From positions 1 through 64,000 of the forward strand of contig JBJHCH010000004.1 of the NCBI GenBank assembly GCA_050485905.1: a stretch of 64,000 nucleotides of DNA. The letters run 5' to 3'. Below, piece after piece: positions 25,467-34,697 of this stretch. Made by a program: the position numbers and the translations under genes. The first letter of the stretch is position 1; each line of letters starts with the position of its first letter. The notes beneath the pieces were generated by a model. It made no database searches and was not told the DNA's origin. It saw only the letters and a program-made list of their open reading frames with translations. The stretch is from JAWLCA01 sp050485905 (GTDB lineage: Bacteria; Pseudomonadota; Alphaproteobacteria; Rhodobacterales; Rhodobacteraceae).

Positions 25467-26248
25467 CCCAAGGACCGATCCGCACCCGCCGCGAGGGCGG
25501 GATACTGGAGGTGACGCTGGACCGGCCGAAGGCCAATGCCATCGACCTGAAGACCAGCCGGATCATGGGGCAGGTGTTCCGCGACTTCCGCGACGACGAG
25601 GCACTGCGGGTCGCCATCGTCACCGGGGCGGGCGAGAAGTTCTTTTGCCCCGGCTGGGATCTGAAAGCGGCGGCGGAGGGAGACGCGGTCGATGGCGACT
25701 ATGGCGTGGGCGGCTTCGGCGGGCTGCAGGAGTTGCCGCATCTGAACAAGCCGGTGATCGCGGCGGTGAACGGGATCTGCTGTGGCGGCGGGCTGGAACT
25801 GGCGCTGTCCTGCGACCTGATTCTGGCGGCAGAACATGCGAGTTTTGCGCTGCCCGAGATCCGGTCGGGGACGGTGGCGGATGCAGCCAGCATCAAGCTG
25901 CCGAAGCGGATCCCCTATCACATCGCGATGGACCTGCTGCTGACAGGGCGGTGGTTCGATGCCGAGGAGGCGGTGCGCTGGGGCATCGTGAAGGAGATCC
26001 TGCCTGCGGATCGGCTTATGGCGGCCGCCTGGGATCTGGCGCGGCTGCTCGAATCCGGGCCGCCGCTGGTTTACGCGGCGATCAAGGAAGTGGTGCGCGA
26101 GGCCGAGGACATGCGGTTTCAGGATGCGCTGAACCGGATCACGAAGCGGCAGTTCCAGACCGTTGACCGGCTTTATTCCAGTGAGGATCAGCTTGAGGGC
26201 GCGCGCGCCTTTGCCGAGAAGCGCGATCCGGTCTGGAAGGGGCGCTGA
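25463..26248 (+). CDS. caiD: Carnitinyl-CoA dehydratase-like crotonase
   Basis: A 261-residue enoyl-CoA hydratase/isomerase family protein. The oxyanion-hole segments are GEKFFCPGWDLKAA (about 54-67) and NGICCGGGLELALSCDLILA (about 107-126); the catalytic glutamate is probably in FALPEIRSGTVADA. It resembles CaiD, which hydrates crotonobetainyl-CoA to carnitinyl-CoA. It overlaps the acyl-CoA synthetase by ATGA and is the last gene of the operon. The product could feed the carnitine dehydrogenase after CoA release. The convergent yebC ends 71 bp further on. Confidence 0.8.
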   Translation: MTQGPIRTRREGGILEVTLDRPKANAIDLKTSRIMGQVFRDFRDDEALRVAIVTGAGEKFFCPGWDLKAAAEGDAVDGDYGVGGFGGLQELPHLNKPVIAAVNGICCGGGLELALSCDLILAAEHASFALPEIRSGTVADAASIKLPKRIPYHIAMDLLLTGRWFDAEEAVRWGIVKEILPADRLMAAAWDLARLLESGPPLVYAAIKEVVREAEDMRFQDALNRITKRQFQTVDRLYSSEDQLEGARAFAEKRDPVWKGR

Positions 26249-26319
26249 GACCCGCCTGCACACCGCTGAGCCGCCCTTGTTCGTCAGGAAAGCCTCAGCC
26301 CACTCGCTCGGATCGCGGG

Positions 26320-27063
26320 TCAGGAGAGTTGAGCCGCGACTTCCTCGGGGATGTCGAAATTCGCCGTGACGCTCTGGACGTCGTCATCGTCTTCCAGTGT
26401 GTCGATCAGCTTCAGAAGCTTCTGTGCCGTCTCCAGATCCACCTCGGTCCGGTTTTGCGGCCGCCAGACCAGCTTCGCCTCCTTCGACTCGCCCAGGGCA
26501 GCCTCCAGCGCCTCTGACACCGCAGAAAGATCACTGTCGGCGCAGTAGATCCAGTGCCCCTCCTCGTCGGATTCCACATCCTCCGCCCCGGCCTCGATCG
26601 CCGCCATCAGCACCGCCTCGGCATCCCCCGCCTCGGGTCCATAGGTGATCTCTCCGACCCGGTCGAACATGAAGCTGACCGACCCGGTGGTGCCCAGATT
26701 GCCGCCATGCTTGGCGAATGTGGACCGCACGTTCGACGCGGTGCGGTTCAGGTTGTCGGTCATCGCCTCGACGATGATCGCAATGCCGTTCGGCCCGTAA
26801 CCCTCATACCGGATCTCTGTATAGTCGTCGGCATCGCCGCCCAACGACTTCTTGATCGCGCGCTCGATCACGTCCTTTGGGCAGGACACAGCCTTGGCCG
26901 CCTTAACAGCCAGACGCAGGCGCGGGTTCTTCTCGGGATCGGGGTCGCCCATCTTGGCGGCGACGGTGATCTCCTTCGCCAGCTTGGAAAACAGTTTGGA
27001 GCGCGCCGCATCCTGTCGCCCCTTACGGTGCTGGATATTCGCCCATTTTGAATGGCCCGCCAC
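26320..27063 (-). CDS. YebC/PmpR family transcriptional/translation factor
   Basis: A 247-residue YebC/PmpR protein (TACO1 family), reported in different bacteria as a transcriptional regulator or as an aid to translation of proline-rich stretches. The family start [62 protein letters not shown] and the acidic C-terminus [18 protein letters not shown] are all present. The start is most likely GTG at 27063, which gives the canonical (M)AGHSKW and has GGGAGAGACGA just upstream; an ATG six codons earlier is in frame. Confidence 0.93.
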   Translation of the reverse strand: MAGHSKWANIQHRKGRQDAARSKLFSKLAKEITVAAKMGDPDPEKNPRLRLAVKAAKAVSCPKDVIERAIKKSLGGDADDYTEIRYEGYGPNGIAIIVEAMTDNLNRTASNVRSTFAKHGGNLGTTGSVSFMFDRVGEITYGPEAGDAEAVLMAAIEAGAEDVESDEEGHWIYCADSDLSAVSEALEAALGESKEAKLVWRPQNRTEVDLETAQKLLKLIDTLEDDDDVQSVTANFDIPEEVAAQLS

Positions 27064-27195
27064 TCGTCTCTCCCATCGCACTGTCCGAAATCAGCCGCTC
27101 TATATGCCGTCGCCGCACGGAACCGCAAGCCTGAGCCGCTGTTGTGCCAATGGGGCGCATGTGATTCAACCAGGGTTGCACGAGGGGAAACCGCG

Positions 27196-28977
27196 ATGAA
27201 CGGCGATCAGGTCATGCTGTTTGCGATCTTTGCCGGGGTCTTCGCGATGTTCGCCTGGGGGCGGGTGCGTTACGATCTTGTTGCCTTCTCGGGGCTGATC
27301 CTCGGCGTCGTGCTGGGTGTGGTGCCGGCCGACGCTGCGTTCGCGGGCTTCGGCCACCCGGCGACCGTCATCGTGGCGCTGGTGCTGATCGCCTCGGCCG
27401 GGCTGTCTCGGTCCGGTGTCGTCTCGATGCTGACCCGCGGTGTCGTCAACCCCGACCGGAGCACGCCGCTGCACATCGTGATCCTTGGCGGGCTGGGCGC
27501 GGTGATGTCGGCCTTCATGAACAACATCGCGGCGCTGGCGCTGCTGATGCCGGTGGACCGGCAGGTGGCACGCAAGGCCGGCCGCGCGGCAGCACTGACG
27601 CTTATGCCGCTGTCCTTCGCCACGATCCTTGGCGGGATGGTCACGCTGATCGGCACGCCGCCGAACATCATCGTCTCCACCTTCCGGCAGGACGAACTCG
27701 GCAGCCCGTTCCGGATGTTCGATTTTGCCCCCGTGGGGCTGCTGGTGGCCGGGGCCGGGCTGGCCTGGGTGGCACTGGTGGGCTGGCGGCTGATCCCCAA
27801 GCGCGCCGCACAGAAGACGGCCGAGGATGAGTTTGCCGACTATGTCGCCGAACTGGTGGTGCCAGAGGATGCAAAGGTGATCGGCCAGCGCGTGAGCGAG
27901 TTAGAGGAAGCGGCCGAGAAGGCCGATGTGGCGATCCTGGCGCTGATCCGGGGCGGCAAGCGACGCCATGGCGGCGCGCGCAGCATCGCCCTGCAGGCCG
28001 ACGATGTGCTTCTGATCGAAGGCTCCTCGGACTCGCTGGACGAGTTCCGCTCGGCCCTGAAGCTCGCCTTTCCCAAGGGCAAGGACGATGACGACGACAA
28101 GCGCCCCACCGCCGTCGGCGGCGGTCAGGTGCTGATCGAGGCCGTGGCGCAGCACGATTCGCGCATCACCGGGCGCACGGCGCAATCGATCGGGCTGGGC
28201 TGGCGGCAGAATGCGATCCTGATGGGCATTTCGCGCAGCGGTCGTACGATCCGCGACCGCGCCCGGCGTACCGTCGTGCAGCCCGGCGATATCCTGCTGG
28301 TGCTGGCGCCCGAGGAGACCGCGGAGCAGGTGATCGACTGGCTCGGCTGCCTGCCGCTGGCCGGTCGCAGCCTCGCGGTGACGCAGGACCGCAAGGCCAA
28401 CTTCGGCCTGGCGCTCTTTGCCGGGGCGGTGGTCGCGGCCAGCCTTGGCGCGATCAGCATGCCCATCGCGCTGGGGGTCGTCGTCATCGGCTTCGTGCTG
28501 GGCCGGGTGCTTTCGGGCACCGACATCTATGCCAGCGTCGACTGGCCGGTGATCGTGCTTCTGGGCTCGATGATCCCGCTGGGTCTGGCGCTGGACCAGA
28601 CCGGCGGCACCGCGCTGATCGCGGGTGGGCTGACCGCCGCAACCGCGGGGCTGCCGGTCTGGGTCAGCCTGCTGGTGCTGACGGTGGTGACGATGACCCT
28701 GTCCGACATCCTGAACAACAACGCCACCACGATCCTTGCCGCCCCCATCGGCATCCGCACGGCAGAGCAGCTTGGCGTCAGCCCCGATCCGTTCCTGATG
28801 GCGGTTGCGGTCGCGGCCTCCTGCGCGTTCCTGACGCCCATCGGGCACCAGAACAACACCGTGATCCTCGGTCCCGGTGGCTACCGCTTCGGCGACTACT
28901 GGCGCATGGGCCTGCCGCTGGAGATCATCGTGCTGGCGGTCGGCATCCCGGCAATCCTGGTGTTCTGGCCGCTCTGA
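27196..28977 (+). CDS. SLC13 family anion permease with TrkA-C domains
   Basis: A 593-residue inner-membrane transporter of the DASS/ArsB-like ion transporter superfamily. Two blocks of helices flank a cytoplasmic insert of two TrkA-C domains (about 212-430). Family signatures are MNNIAALALLMPV and GGMVTLIGTPPNIIVS in the first half and SDILNNNATTILAAPIG and TPIGHQNNTVILGPGGY in the second. A small aspartate-rich linker (GKDDDDDKR) separates the two TrkA-C units. Substrates in the family include sulfate, dicarboxylates and phosphate; the proximity to sox genes is not close enough to assign sulfate. It is tail to tail with a paralogue of exactly the same length. Confidence 0.88.
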   Translation: MNGDQVMLFAIFAGVFAMFAWGRVRYDLVAFSGLILGVVLGVVPADAAFAGFGHPATVIVALVLIASAGLSRSGVVSMLTRGVVNPDRSTPLHIVILGGLGAVMSAFMNNIAALALLMPVDRQVARKAGRAAALTLMPLSFATILGGMVTLIGTPPNIIVSTFRQDELGSPFRMFDFAPVGLLVAGAGLAWVALVGWRLIPKRAAQKTAEDEFADYVAELVVPEDAKVIGQRVSELEEAAEKADVAILALIRGGKRRHGGARSIALQADDVLLIEGSSDSLDEFRSALKLAFPKGKDDDDDKRPTAVGGGQVLIEAVAQHDSRITGRTAQSIGLGWRQNAILMGISRSGRTIRDRARRTVVQPGDILLVLAPEETAEQVIDWLGCLPLAGRSLAVTQDRKANFGLALFAGAVVAASLGAISMPIALGVVVIGFVLGRVLSGTDIYASVDWPVIVLLGSMIPLGLALDQTGGTALIAGGLTAATAGLPVWVSLLVLTVVTMTLSDILNNNATTILAAPIGIRTAEQLGVSPDPFLMAVAVAASCAFLTPIGHQNNTVILGPGGYRFGDYWRMGLPLEIIVLAVGIPAILVFWPL

Positions 28978-28986
28978 CGCGCCACG

Positions 28987-30768
28987 CTACAACGGCCAGA
29001 TCAGCGGAATGACCACCGCCGCCGTCACCGCCATGACGATGTTCAGCGGGATACCGATCCGCAGGAAATCGCTGAAGCGATAGCCGCCGGGGCCATAGAC
29101 CAGCGTGTTGGTCTGATAGCCGATGGGCGTCGCGAAACTGGCCGAGGCCGCCAGCATCACCGCGATCACCACCGGGCGGGGGTCCACGCCCAGCGTCAGG
29201 GCCAGCCCGATGGCGATGGGCGTCATCACCACCGCCACCGCATTGTTGGTCACAAGCTCGGTCAAGACCGAGGTCAGCACATAGACCGCCAGCAGCAGCG
29301 CCCAGGGCGGCAGACTGGCCAGCGCCGGCGCCGTCGTCTCGACGATCAGGCTGACCGCGCCGGACTGGTCCAGCCCCGCGCCCACCGCCAGCATCCCGAA
29401 GATCAGCGCCAGCAGCCGGCCGTCAATGAAACCAAACGCCTCGTCCGCATCGATACACCCCGTCAGCAGCACGATTGCCACGCCGACAAAGGCCAGCGCG
29501 ATAATCGGGGCAAGGTTCAGCGCCGACAGGATCACGATGCCGGCCAGCACCGTGACCACGATGGGCGCGTGCCGGCGACGGAACGCGCGTTCGGACGGCT
29601 GCGCGACCTCCACCATGTCCATGTCGCGGGCCAGCCGCTGGATATCCGCGGGCGCGCCCTCCAGCAGTAGCGTATCGCCCACGCGGACCACCAGATCGTC
29701 CAGTTGCCGGCCGATGTTCTGGTTTCGCCGGTGCACGGCCAGCGGATAGACCCCGTAGCGGCGGCGCAGCCGCATCTGGCCCAGGCTGCGTCCGACCATC
29801 AGGCAGCCCGGCGTGATCAGCACCTCCACCGTGCTGGTCTGGACCGAACTCAGTTTGTCGACAGACCGCAACTCCTTGTTGGCCTGCAGGCCCAGCACCT
29901 CGGACATCGGCGTGCGCAGCACCACCCGGTCGCCCGCCGCCAGCACCACCGCCGCCATCTCGCCGCGGCGAAGCGAGGCATCGCCGCGCAGCACGTCGAT
30001 CACCCGCGCGCCGCCCCGGCGGAACAGCTCCACCTCCTCGACCTTGCGGCCGATCAGGTCGCTCTCCTCGGGCACCGCCACCTCGGTAAAGAACTTCATG
30101 CGGCTGCGGTCGCCCAGCAGGGCGGCCATCGAATCCCGGTCGGGCAGCAGGCGGCGCGCGAACAGCGCCAGATAGACCATGCCCACGGCCGCGACCACCA
30201 GCCCGATCGGCGTGATCTCGAAGATCGAGAACGGCGCCAGCCCCTGCGCCCGCGCCACCCCGTCCACCAGCAGGTTGGTCGAGGTGCCGACCAGCGTGAC
30301 CGTGCCGCCGAATATCGACAGGTAGCTCAGCGGGATCAGCACCTTGGACGGCGACAGCGACATCTGCTTGGCCAGTTGCATGAAGATCGGGATCATCACC
30401 ACCACGACCGGCGTGTTGTTGACAAAGGCCGACAGTCCGACGATCCCCACCGACAGCAGCACCAGCGTGCGCACCGGCCGCGTCTCGACATGCCGCGCGG
30501 CCATCTGGGTCACCCAGTCCAGCGCCCCGGTGCGCACCAGCGCGCCCACGATGATGAACAGCGCCGCGATGGTCCAGGGCGCGGGGTTGGAAAAGGCCGT
30601 GATCGCCGCCTGATAGGGCAGGATGCCCAGCACCAGCATGATCACCGCCCCGGCGATGGCCACCACCTCGACCGGGTAGACCTCGCGCAGGAACAGGCCG
30701 AACATGCCAAGGATGACGGCGATGGCCAGCATCGCCTCTGTCGTCGGGCCAAGGTCCAATCCGATCAT
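28987..30768 (-). CDS. SLC13 family anion permease with TrkA-C domains (paralogue)
   Basis: A 593-residue transporter with the same architecture as its convergent neighbour. The transmembrane half has FVNNTPVVVVMIPIF and GGTVTLVGTSTNLLVDG, two TrkA-C domains follow (about 210-400), and the second transmembrane half contains ELVTNNAVAVVMTPIAIG and TPIGYQTNTLVYGPGGY. The two proteins are clearly related in these motifs but diverged elsewhere, so this is an old duplication or separate acquisition. The stop codons of the two genes are only about 9 bp apart. The transported anion is unknown. Confidence 0.88.
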   Translation of the reverse strand: MIGLDLGPTTEAMLAIAVILGMFGLFLREVYPVEVVAIAGAVIMLVLGILPYQAAITAFSNPAPWTIAALFIIVGALVRTGALDWVTQMAARHVETRPVRTLVLLSVGIVGLSAFVNNTPVVVVMIPIFMQLAKQMSLSPSKVLIPLSYLSIFGGTVTLVGTSTNLLVDGVARAQGLAPFSIFEITPIGLVVAAVGMVYLALFARRLLPDRDSMAALLGDRSRMKFFTEVAVPEESDLIGRKVEEVELFRRGGARVIDVLRGDASLRRGEMAAVVLAAGDRVVLRTPMSEVLGLQANKELRSVDKLSSVQTSTVEVLITPGCLMVGRSLGQMRLRRRYGVYPLAVHRRNQNIGRQLDDLVVRVGDTLLLEGAPADIQRLARDMDMVEVAQPSERAFRRRHAPIVVTVLAGIVILSALNLAPIIALAFVGVAIVLLTGCIDADEAFGFIDGRLLALIFGMLAVGAGLDQSGAVSLIVETTAPALASLPPWALLLAVYVLTSVLTELVTNNAVAVVMTPIAIGLALTLGVDPRPVVIAVMLAASASFATPIGYQTNTLVYGPGGYRFSDFLRIGIPLNIVMAVTAAVVIPLIWPL

Positions 30769-30835
30769 GCGCGTCCCGCCAAGCCGCCTGCCCCGATCAT
30801 CCCGTCAACTGCCCCGCCCATCAAGCCCCCGCCCA

Positions 30836-31780
30836 TCAGACCCCTGCCTCGGGCGGCAGCGGTGCGGGCGGCACGGGAACGGCGACCGGCGGCGCGACGG
30901 GGCGCGGCTGGACAAGGAACAGCCCGGCAAAGATCGTGGCAAGCGCGACCCAGAACGACCAGTCGTAGCGCTCGCCCAGAACCAGCATCGCCCAGACCAC
31001 GCCGAACCCCGTCACCAGATAGGACACCTGCGCCGCAAAGACCGGACCCGATGCGCGCAGAATCCAGACATAACCGGCATAGGCCCCCACCGACAGCAGG
31101 CCGGATGCCGCCAGCGCCCATTCCGGCGCAGCCCAGACCCGCAGCGGAGAGATACCCTGCCCGGTCAGCAGCGACAGCGGCAGCCCCACCGCCAGCGCGA
31201 TGATCGCCGATCCCAGCAGCGTCTGCACCGGATCGGCCGCCCGCGTTGCGCGGCCCGAGACATATGACCCCTCAATCGCATAGAACAGCGGCGCCAGCGC
31301 GGCCACGCCCACGAACAGCCAGGCCCCCTGCCCCAGCGCCGTGGGCCGCGAGATCAGCGCCACCGCCACCGCCCCCAGCACGACGCCCAGCAGCCTCAGC
31401 GGTTCCAGCCGCTCCATCCCCAGCACCAGCGCGATGGGCAGGGCGAACATCGGCACCAGCGAAATCACCAGCGACAGCACGCCCGAGGGCAGATGCGGCG
31501 CGGCGGTGTATGACGCCACCATCGGCATCACCATGCCTAGCAGGCCGACCGCCGCGTAAAGCCGCAGATGCGCCCCCGACCAGTCCAGCCGCCGCCCGGT
31601 GGCGATGCAGACCGCGGCAAGGCAGGTGATGTCGATGACCGCGATCCAGACGATCAGCCCGAACGGCCCATGGCCGGACGAAACGGCGATCTTGGTCAGC
31701 GGCGTGGTCAGCCCCCACAGCGCGCCGATCACGATCAGCCCGCCGAACAGGATCGCCGCCGAGCGCCGCGCCTCGGTCAT
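30836..31780 (-). CDS. EamA/DMT family transporter
   Basis: A 314-residue membrane protein with ten predicted helices forming two EamA repeats, typical of the drug/metabolite transporter superfamily. The first helix reads AILFGGLIVIGALWGLTTPL, and the second repeat begins near ALAPLFYAIEGSYVSG. The C-terminus is a short proline-rich tail (PRPVAPPVAVPVPPAPLPP), which is unusual. It overlaps the YmdB-type gene by ATGA and is the last gene of the mgtE-fthC-ymdB-eamA run. The substrate is unknown. Confidence 0.85.
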   Translation of the reverse strand: MTEARRSAAILFGGLIVIGALWGLTTPLTKIAVSSGHGPFGLIVWIAVIDITCLAAVCIATGRRLDWSGAHLRLYAAVGLLGMVMPMVASYTAAPHLPSGVLSLVISLVPMFALPIALVLGMERLEPLRLLGVVLGAVAVALISRPTALGQGAWLFVGVAALAPLFYAIEGSYVSGRATRAADPVQTLLGSAIIALAVGLPLSLLTGQGISPLRVWAAPEWALAASGLLSVGAYAGYVWILRASGPVFAAQVSYLVTGFGVVWAMLVLGERYDWSFWVALATIFAGLFLVQPRPVAPPVAVPVPPAPLPPEAGV

Positions 31781-32589
31781 GGGGCGGAAGGTGCCAATCG
31801 CCCGCCGACCCGGATCGGCACGGCGCGCAGCGCCTTGCCGGTGCGGTCGTCGGTTTCCACGAACAGGCCCGCCAGCGTCGCCTCGCCCGTCGCCGGCTCG
31901 AACCGTCCCTTGGGCATGCCGGTGATGAAGCGCCGCATCGGTTCGGATTTCTCGACCCCGATGACGCTGTCATAGTCGCCGCACATGCCCGCGTCGGACT
32001 GAAAGGCCGTGCCGCCGGGCAGGATCTGCGTGTCGGCGGTGGGGATATGGGTATGGGTGCCGACGACGACGCTGGCCCGGCCGTCGCACCAATGGCCCAT
32101 CGCCATCTTCTCGCTCGTCGCCTCGCAATGCATGTCGACCAGCGCCGCCTGCGCCTGCCCGCCCAGCGGATGCGCCTTCAGCACCGGCTCGATGGCCGAG
32201 AACGGATCGTCGAAGGGCCGCTTCATGAACACCTGCCCCAGAACCTGGGCGACCAGGATCTTGCGCCCGTCGGCCAGCAGGAACAGCCGCGCCCCGCGCC
32301 CCGGCGCGGCCTTGGCGAAGTTCAGCGGCCGCACGATCCGCGGCTCCTGCTCGCAAAATCCCAGCATGTCCTTCATGTCAAAGGCGTGATCGCCCAGCGT
32401 CAGGCAATCCGCCCCCGCCGCCAGCAGGGCGGTGGCATGCGCGGGCGACAGCCCCGCGCCCGCCGTCGCATTCTCGCCGTTCACGACCACGAAATCGATG
32501 CCCCACTCGGCGCGCAGCCCCGACAGCCGCTCGGTCACCGCCTGCCGGCCCGACCGGCCCATCACATCGCCAAGGAACAGGATACGCAT
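31777..32589 (-). CDS. YmdB-type metallophosphoesterase (TIGR00282)
   Basis: A 270-residue dinuclear metallophosphoesterase of the YmdB/DR1281 family; characterised members hydrolyse 2',3'-cyclic nucleotides and affect RNA turnover and stress or biofilm behaviour. Metal ligands are visible in GDVMGRSGR (Asp8), NGENA (about 38-42), GDHAFD, DMHCEATSEK and GTHTHIPTADTQILPGGTA. The size matches the family. It lies 9 bp after the 5-formyl-THF cyclo-ligase gene and overlaps the EamA transporter gene by 4 bp. The pairing with fthC recurs in alphaproteobacteria. Confidence 0.92.
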   Translation of the reverse strand: MRILFLGDVMGRSGRQAVTERLSGLRAEWGIDFVVVNGENATAGAGLSPAHATALLAAGADCLTLGDHAFDMKDMLGFCEQEPRIVRPLNFAKAAPGRGARLFLLADGRKILVAQVLGQVFMKRPFDDPFSAIEPVLKAHPLGGQAQAALVDMHCEATSEKMAMGHWCDGRASVVVGTHTHIPTADTQILPGGTAFQSDAGMCGDYDSVIGVEKSEPMRRFITGMPKGRFEPATGEATLAGLFVETDDRTGKALRAVPIRVGGRLAPSAP

Positions 32590-32598
32590 TTCGCAGGC

Positions 32599-33177
32599 TT
32601 AGGGCCGCGTGCCCTCCGGGGCAAGGGCCGGAAAGGCCCGCACCCCCGCCTCGGTCACGATCAGGTCCAGCCGCTGGTCGGTCGGCTCGCGCGGCACCTC
32701 CGGCACCTCCTGCGTGGCAAAGGCATAGCCGATGGCCACCACCGGCCCCTTCGCCCGCAACCCCTCCAGCGTGCGATCATAGAACCCGCCGCCATAGCCC
32801 AGCCGGAAGCCCGCCGCATCGAAGGCCAGCAGCGGCACGATCAGCACCGCGGGCTCCAGCCACTCCCCCGCGCGGGGGACTTGCGCGCCGAACGGCCCGT
32901 CCACCATCTCGGCCCCCGGTTGCCACGCCCGGAACCTCAGCGGCTGGCCCTTTCCCAAAATCACCGGCACGCAGACCGGCCCCTGATGCCCCGCCATCGC
33001 CGGCAGCGGGTCGATCTCTGTCCGCATCGGCATGTAGCCGGACACGACCCGCCCGCCGTGCCCCGCCAGCACGCCGGCCAGATATTCCGCCGCCCGCCCC
33101 TGCCCGGCGGCATGGGCCACGGCCCGCGCCGCCATCGCCGCGCGCCGCGCCTCGGCCTTTGCCCCGGCCAGCGTCAC
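32599..33177 (-). CDS. fthC: 5-formyltetrahydrofolate cyclo-ligase
   Basis: A 192-residue enzyme that converts 5-formyl-THF to 5,10-methenyl-THF with ATP. Conserved elements are the N-terminal alanine/arginine helix, SGYMPMRTEIDP, VPVILGKGQPLRFRAW, VPLLAFDAAGFRLGYGGGFYDRTL (the family signature with GYGGGFYDR) and AIGYAFATQEV. It appears to start with GTG inside the mgtE stop (GTGA, 33174-33177), so translation is coupled to mgtE. Confidence 0.92.
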   Translation of the reverse strand: MTLAGAKAEARRAAMAARAVAHAAGQGRAAEYLAGVLAGHGGRVVSGYMPMRTEIDPLPAMAGHQGPVCVPVILGKGQPLRFRAWQPGAEMVDGPFGAQVPRAGEWLEPAVLIVPLLAFDAAGFRLGYGGGFYDRTLEGLRAKGPVVAIGYAFATQEVPEVPREPTDQRLDLIVTEAGVRAFPALAPEGTRP

Positions 33178-34559
33178 AGCAGCAGCACCGTCGCCAGGCC
33201 GAGGAAGGCGAAAAAGCCCATCACATCGGTCAGCGTCGTCACAAACGTGCCCGAGGCCAGCGCCGGGTCGAATCCCAGCCGGTTCAGCGTCAGCGGCACC
33301 AGCACCCCGCCCAGCGCCGCGACGATCTGGTTGGCGATCATCGCCATCCCCAGCACCGCCCCCAGCATCGGATCGCCAAAGATCAGGAACCCGGCGAGGC
33401 CGAGGATCAGCGCCAGCCCGACCCCGTTCAGCATCCCCGCGAACAGCTCCTTCACCACCACCCGGCGGCTGTTCGCGCTGGTCAGGTCGCGCGTGGCCAG
33501 TGCCCGCACCGCCACCGCCAGCGACTGCGTGCCCGCGATCCCCCCGGTGGAGGCGACGATGGGCATCAGCGCGGCCAGCGCCACCAGCGCCTCGATCGTC
33601 GCCTCGAACTGGGTGATGACCACGGCCGACAGCGACGCGGTGAACAGGTTGACCACCAGCCAGGGCAGCCGCGATTTCGCGGTGTCGATGGCATTGTCGG
33701 AAACGCTGCTCTCCTCGCTGACCGCGGCCAGGCGCAGCATGTCCTCCTCGTGCTCCTCGTCCAGCACGGACATCGCGTCGTCGATGGTGATGACGCCGAC
33801 CAGCCGCCCGTCGGCATCGACCACGGGGGTCGAGATCAGGTGATACTGGTTGAACTCATAGGCGACATCGGCTTCCGGGTCGGTCGCCTTCACGGTGTGG
33901 AACATCTCCTCGGTGATGTCGCGCAGCTTCACGTCGCGCTTGGACGACAAGAGCCGCCCCAGCGTCACATGGCCCACCGGCTTCATCCGCGGATCGACCA
34001 GGATGACGTGATAGAACTGCTCGGGCAACCATTCCTCGGTGCGCAGAAAGTCGATGGCCTCGCCCACCGTCCAGTGTTCCGGCACCGCCACGGTTTCCCG
34101 CTGCATCAACCGCCCGGCGGAATATTCCGGATAGGACATCGCCAGTTGCACGGCGGCGCGGTCGGATTCCTCCAGCGCATCCAGAATGATCGCCTGCTGC
34201 GGCGGCTCCAGATCCTCCAGAATGTCGACCACATCGTCGGATTCCAGCTCCCGCACCGCGTCGGTCAGCACCTCGCGCGGCAGGTATTCGATCACCTCTT
34301 CGCGGATCGAGTCGTCGATTTCCGACAGGATCTCGCCGTCCATCTCGCGCGACCACAACTGCAGCAGCGCGCGCCGTTCCGACGAACTGATCTGTTCCAG
34401 CAGGTCGGCGATGTCGGCGGCGTGCAGCGGCTCCAGCAGCTCGGTCAGCCGGTCGGTGTCATGCGCCTCCACCGCTTCGAGGATCTCGCCCACGCGGCGG
34501 CGATCCAGCGGATGGCCCTCTTCTTCCTCCGGGGTCTGGTCGGTGGGTTCCTCGGCCAT
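33174..34559 (-). CDS. mgtE: Magnesium transporter MgtE
   Basis: A 461-residue Mg2+ channel. The N-terminal superhelical MgtE_N domain (about 20-135) is rich in aspartate and glutamate. Two CBS domains follow (about 145-270, with TVGEAIDFLRTEEW and YHLISTPVVDADGRLVGVIT), and then five transmembrane helices containing ASTGGIAGTQSLAVAVRALA and the pore region around ALGGVLVPLTLNRLGFDPALASG. The start at 34559 (MAEEPTDQTPEEEEG) has a GGGGG-containing ribosome site; the open frame continues far upstream without any family similarity. No M-box riboswitch is recognisable in the leader. Confidence 0.94.
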   Translation of the reverse strand: MAEEPTDQTPEEEEGHPLDRRRVGEILEAVEAHDTDRLTELLEPLHAADIADLLEQISSSERRALLQLWSREMDGEILSEIDDSIREEVIEYLPREVLTDAVRELESDDVVDILEDLEPPQQAIILDALEESDRAAVQLAMSYPEYSAGRLMQRETVAVPEHWTVGEAIDFLRTEEWLPEQFYHVILVDPRMKPVGHVTLGRLLSSKRDVKLRDITEEMFHTVKATDPEADVAYEFNQYHLISTPVVDADGRLVGVITIDDAMSVLDEEHEEDMLRLAAVSEESSVSDNAIDTAKSRLPWLVVNLFTASLSAVVITQFEATIEALVALAALMPIVASTGGIAGTQSLAVAVRALATRDLTSANSRRVVVKELFAGMLNGVGLALILGLAGFLIFGDPMLGAVLGMAMIANQIVAALGGVLVPLTLNRLGFDPALASGTFVTTLTDVMGFFAFLGLATVLLL

Positions 34560-34697
34560 TGCTGCCCCCTTTCTTCCGGTCTGCTGCGTTGCGGCGGACC
34601 ATAGCCAAAGGTCTTTCAAAGAAACAGGCATAATGGGCGAATTTACCGGGGCGGCAAACCCGGCTAACTTCGTCCGGTTTGAAATGGAGCGGCGGCG

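Noticed and set aside
26249..26319. GACCCGC and GCGGGTC separated by about 60 bp between caiD and yebC
   Set aside because: The arms are 7 bp with a very long loop and no T-run; chance pairing is likely in GC-rich DNA.
34560..34697. Possible Mg2+ riboswitch before mgtE
   Set aside because: The short leader shows no M-box features and must also hold the divergent guaD promoter.
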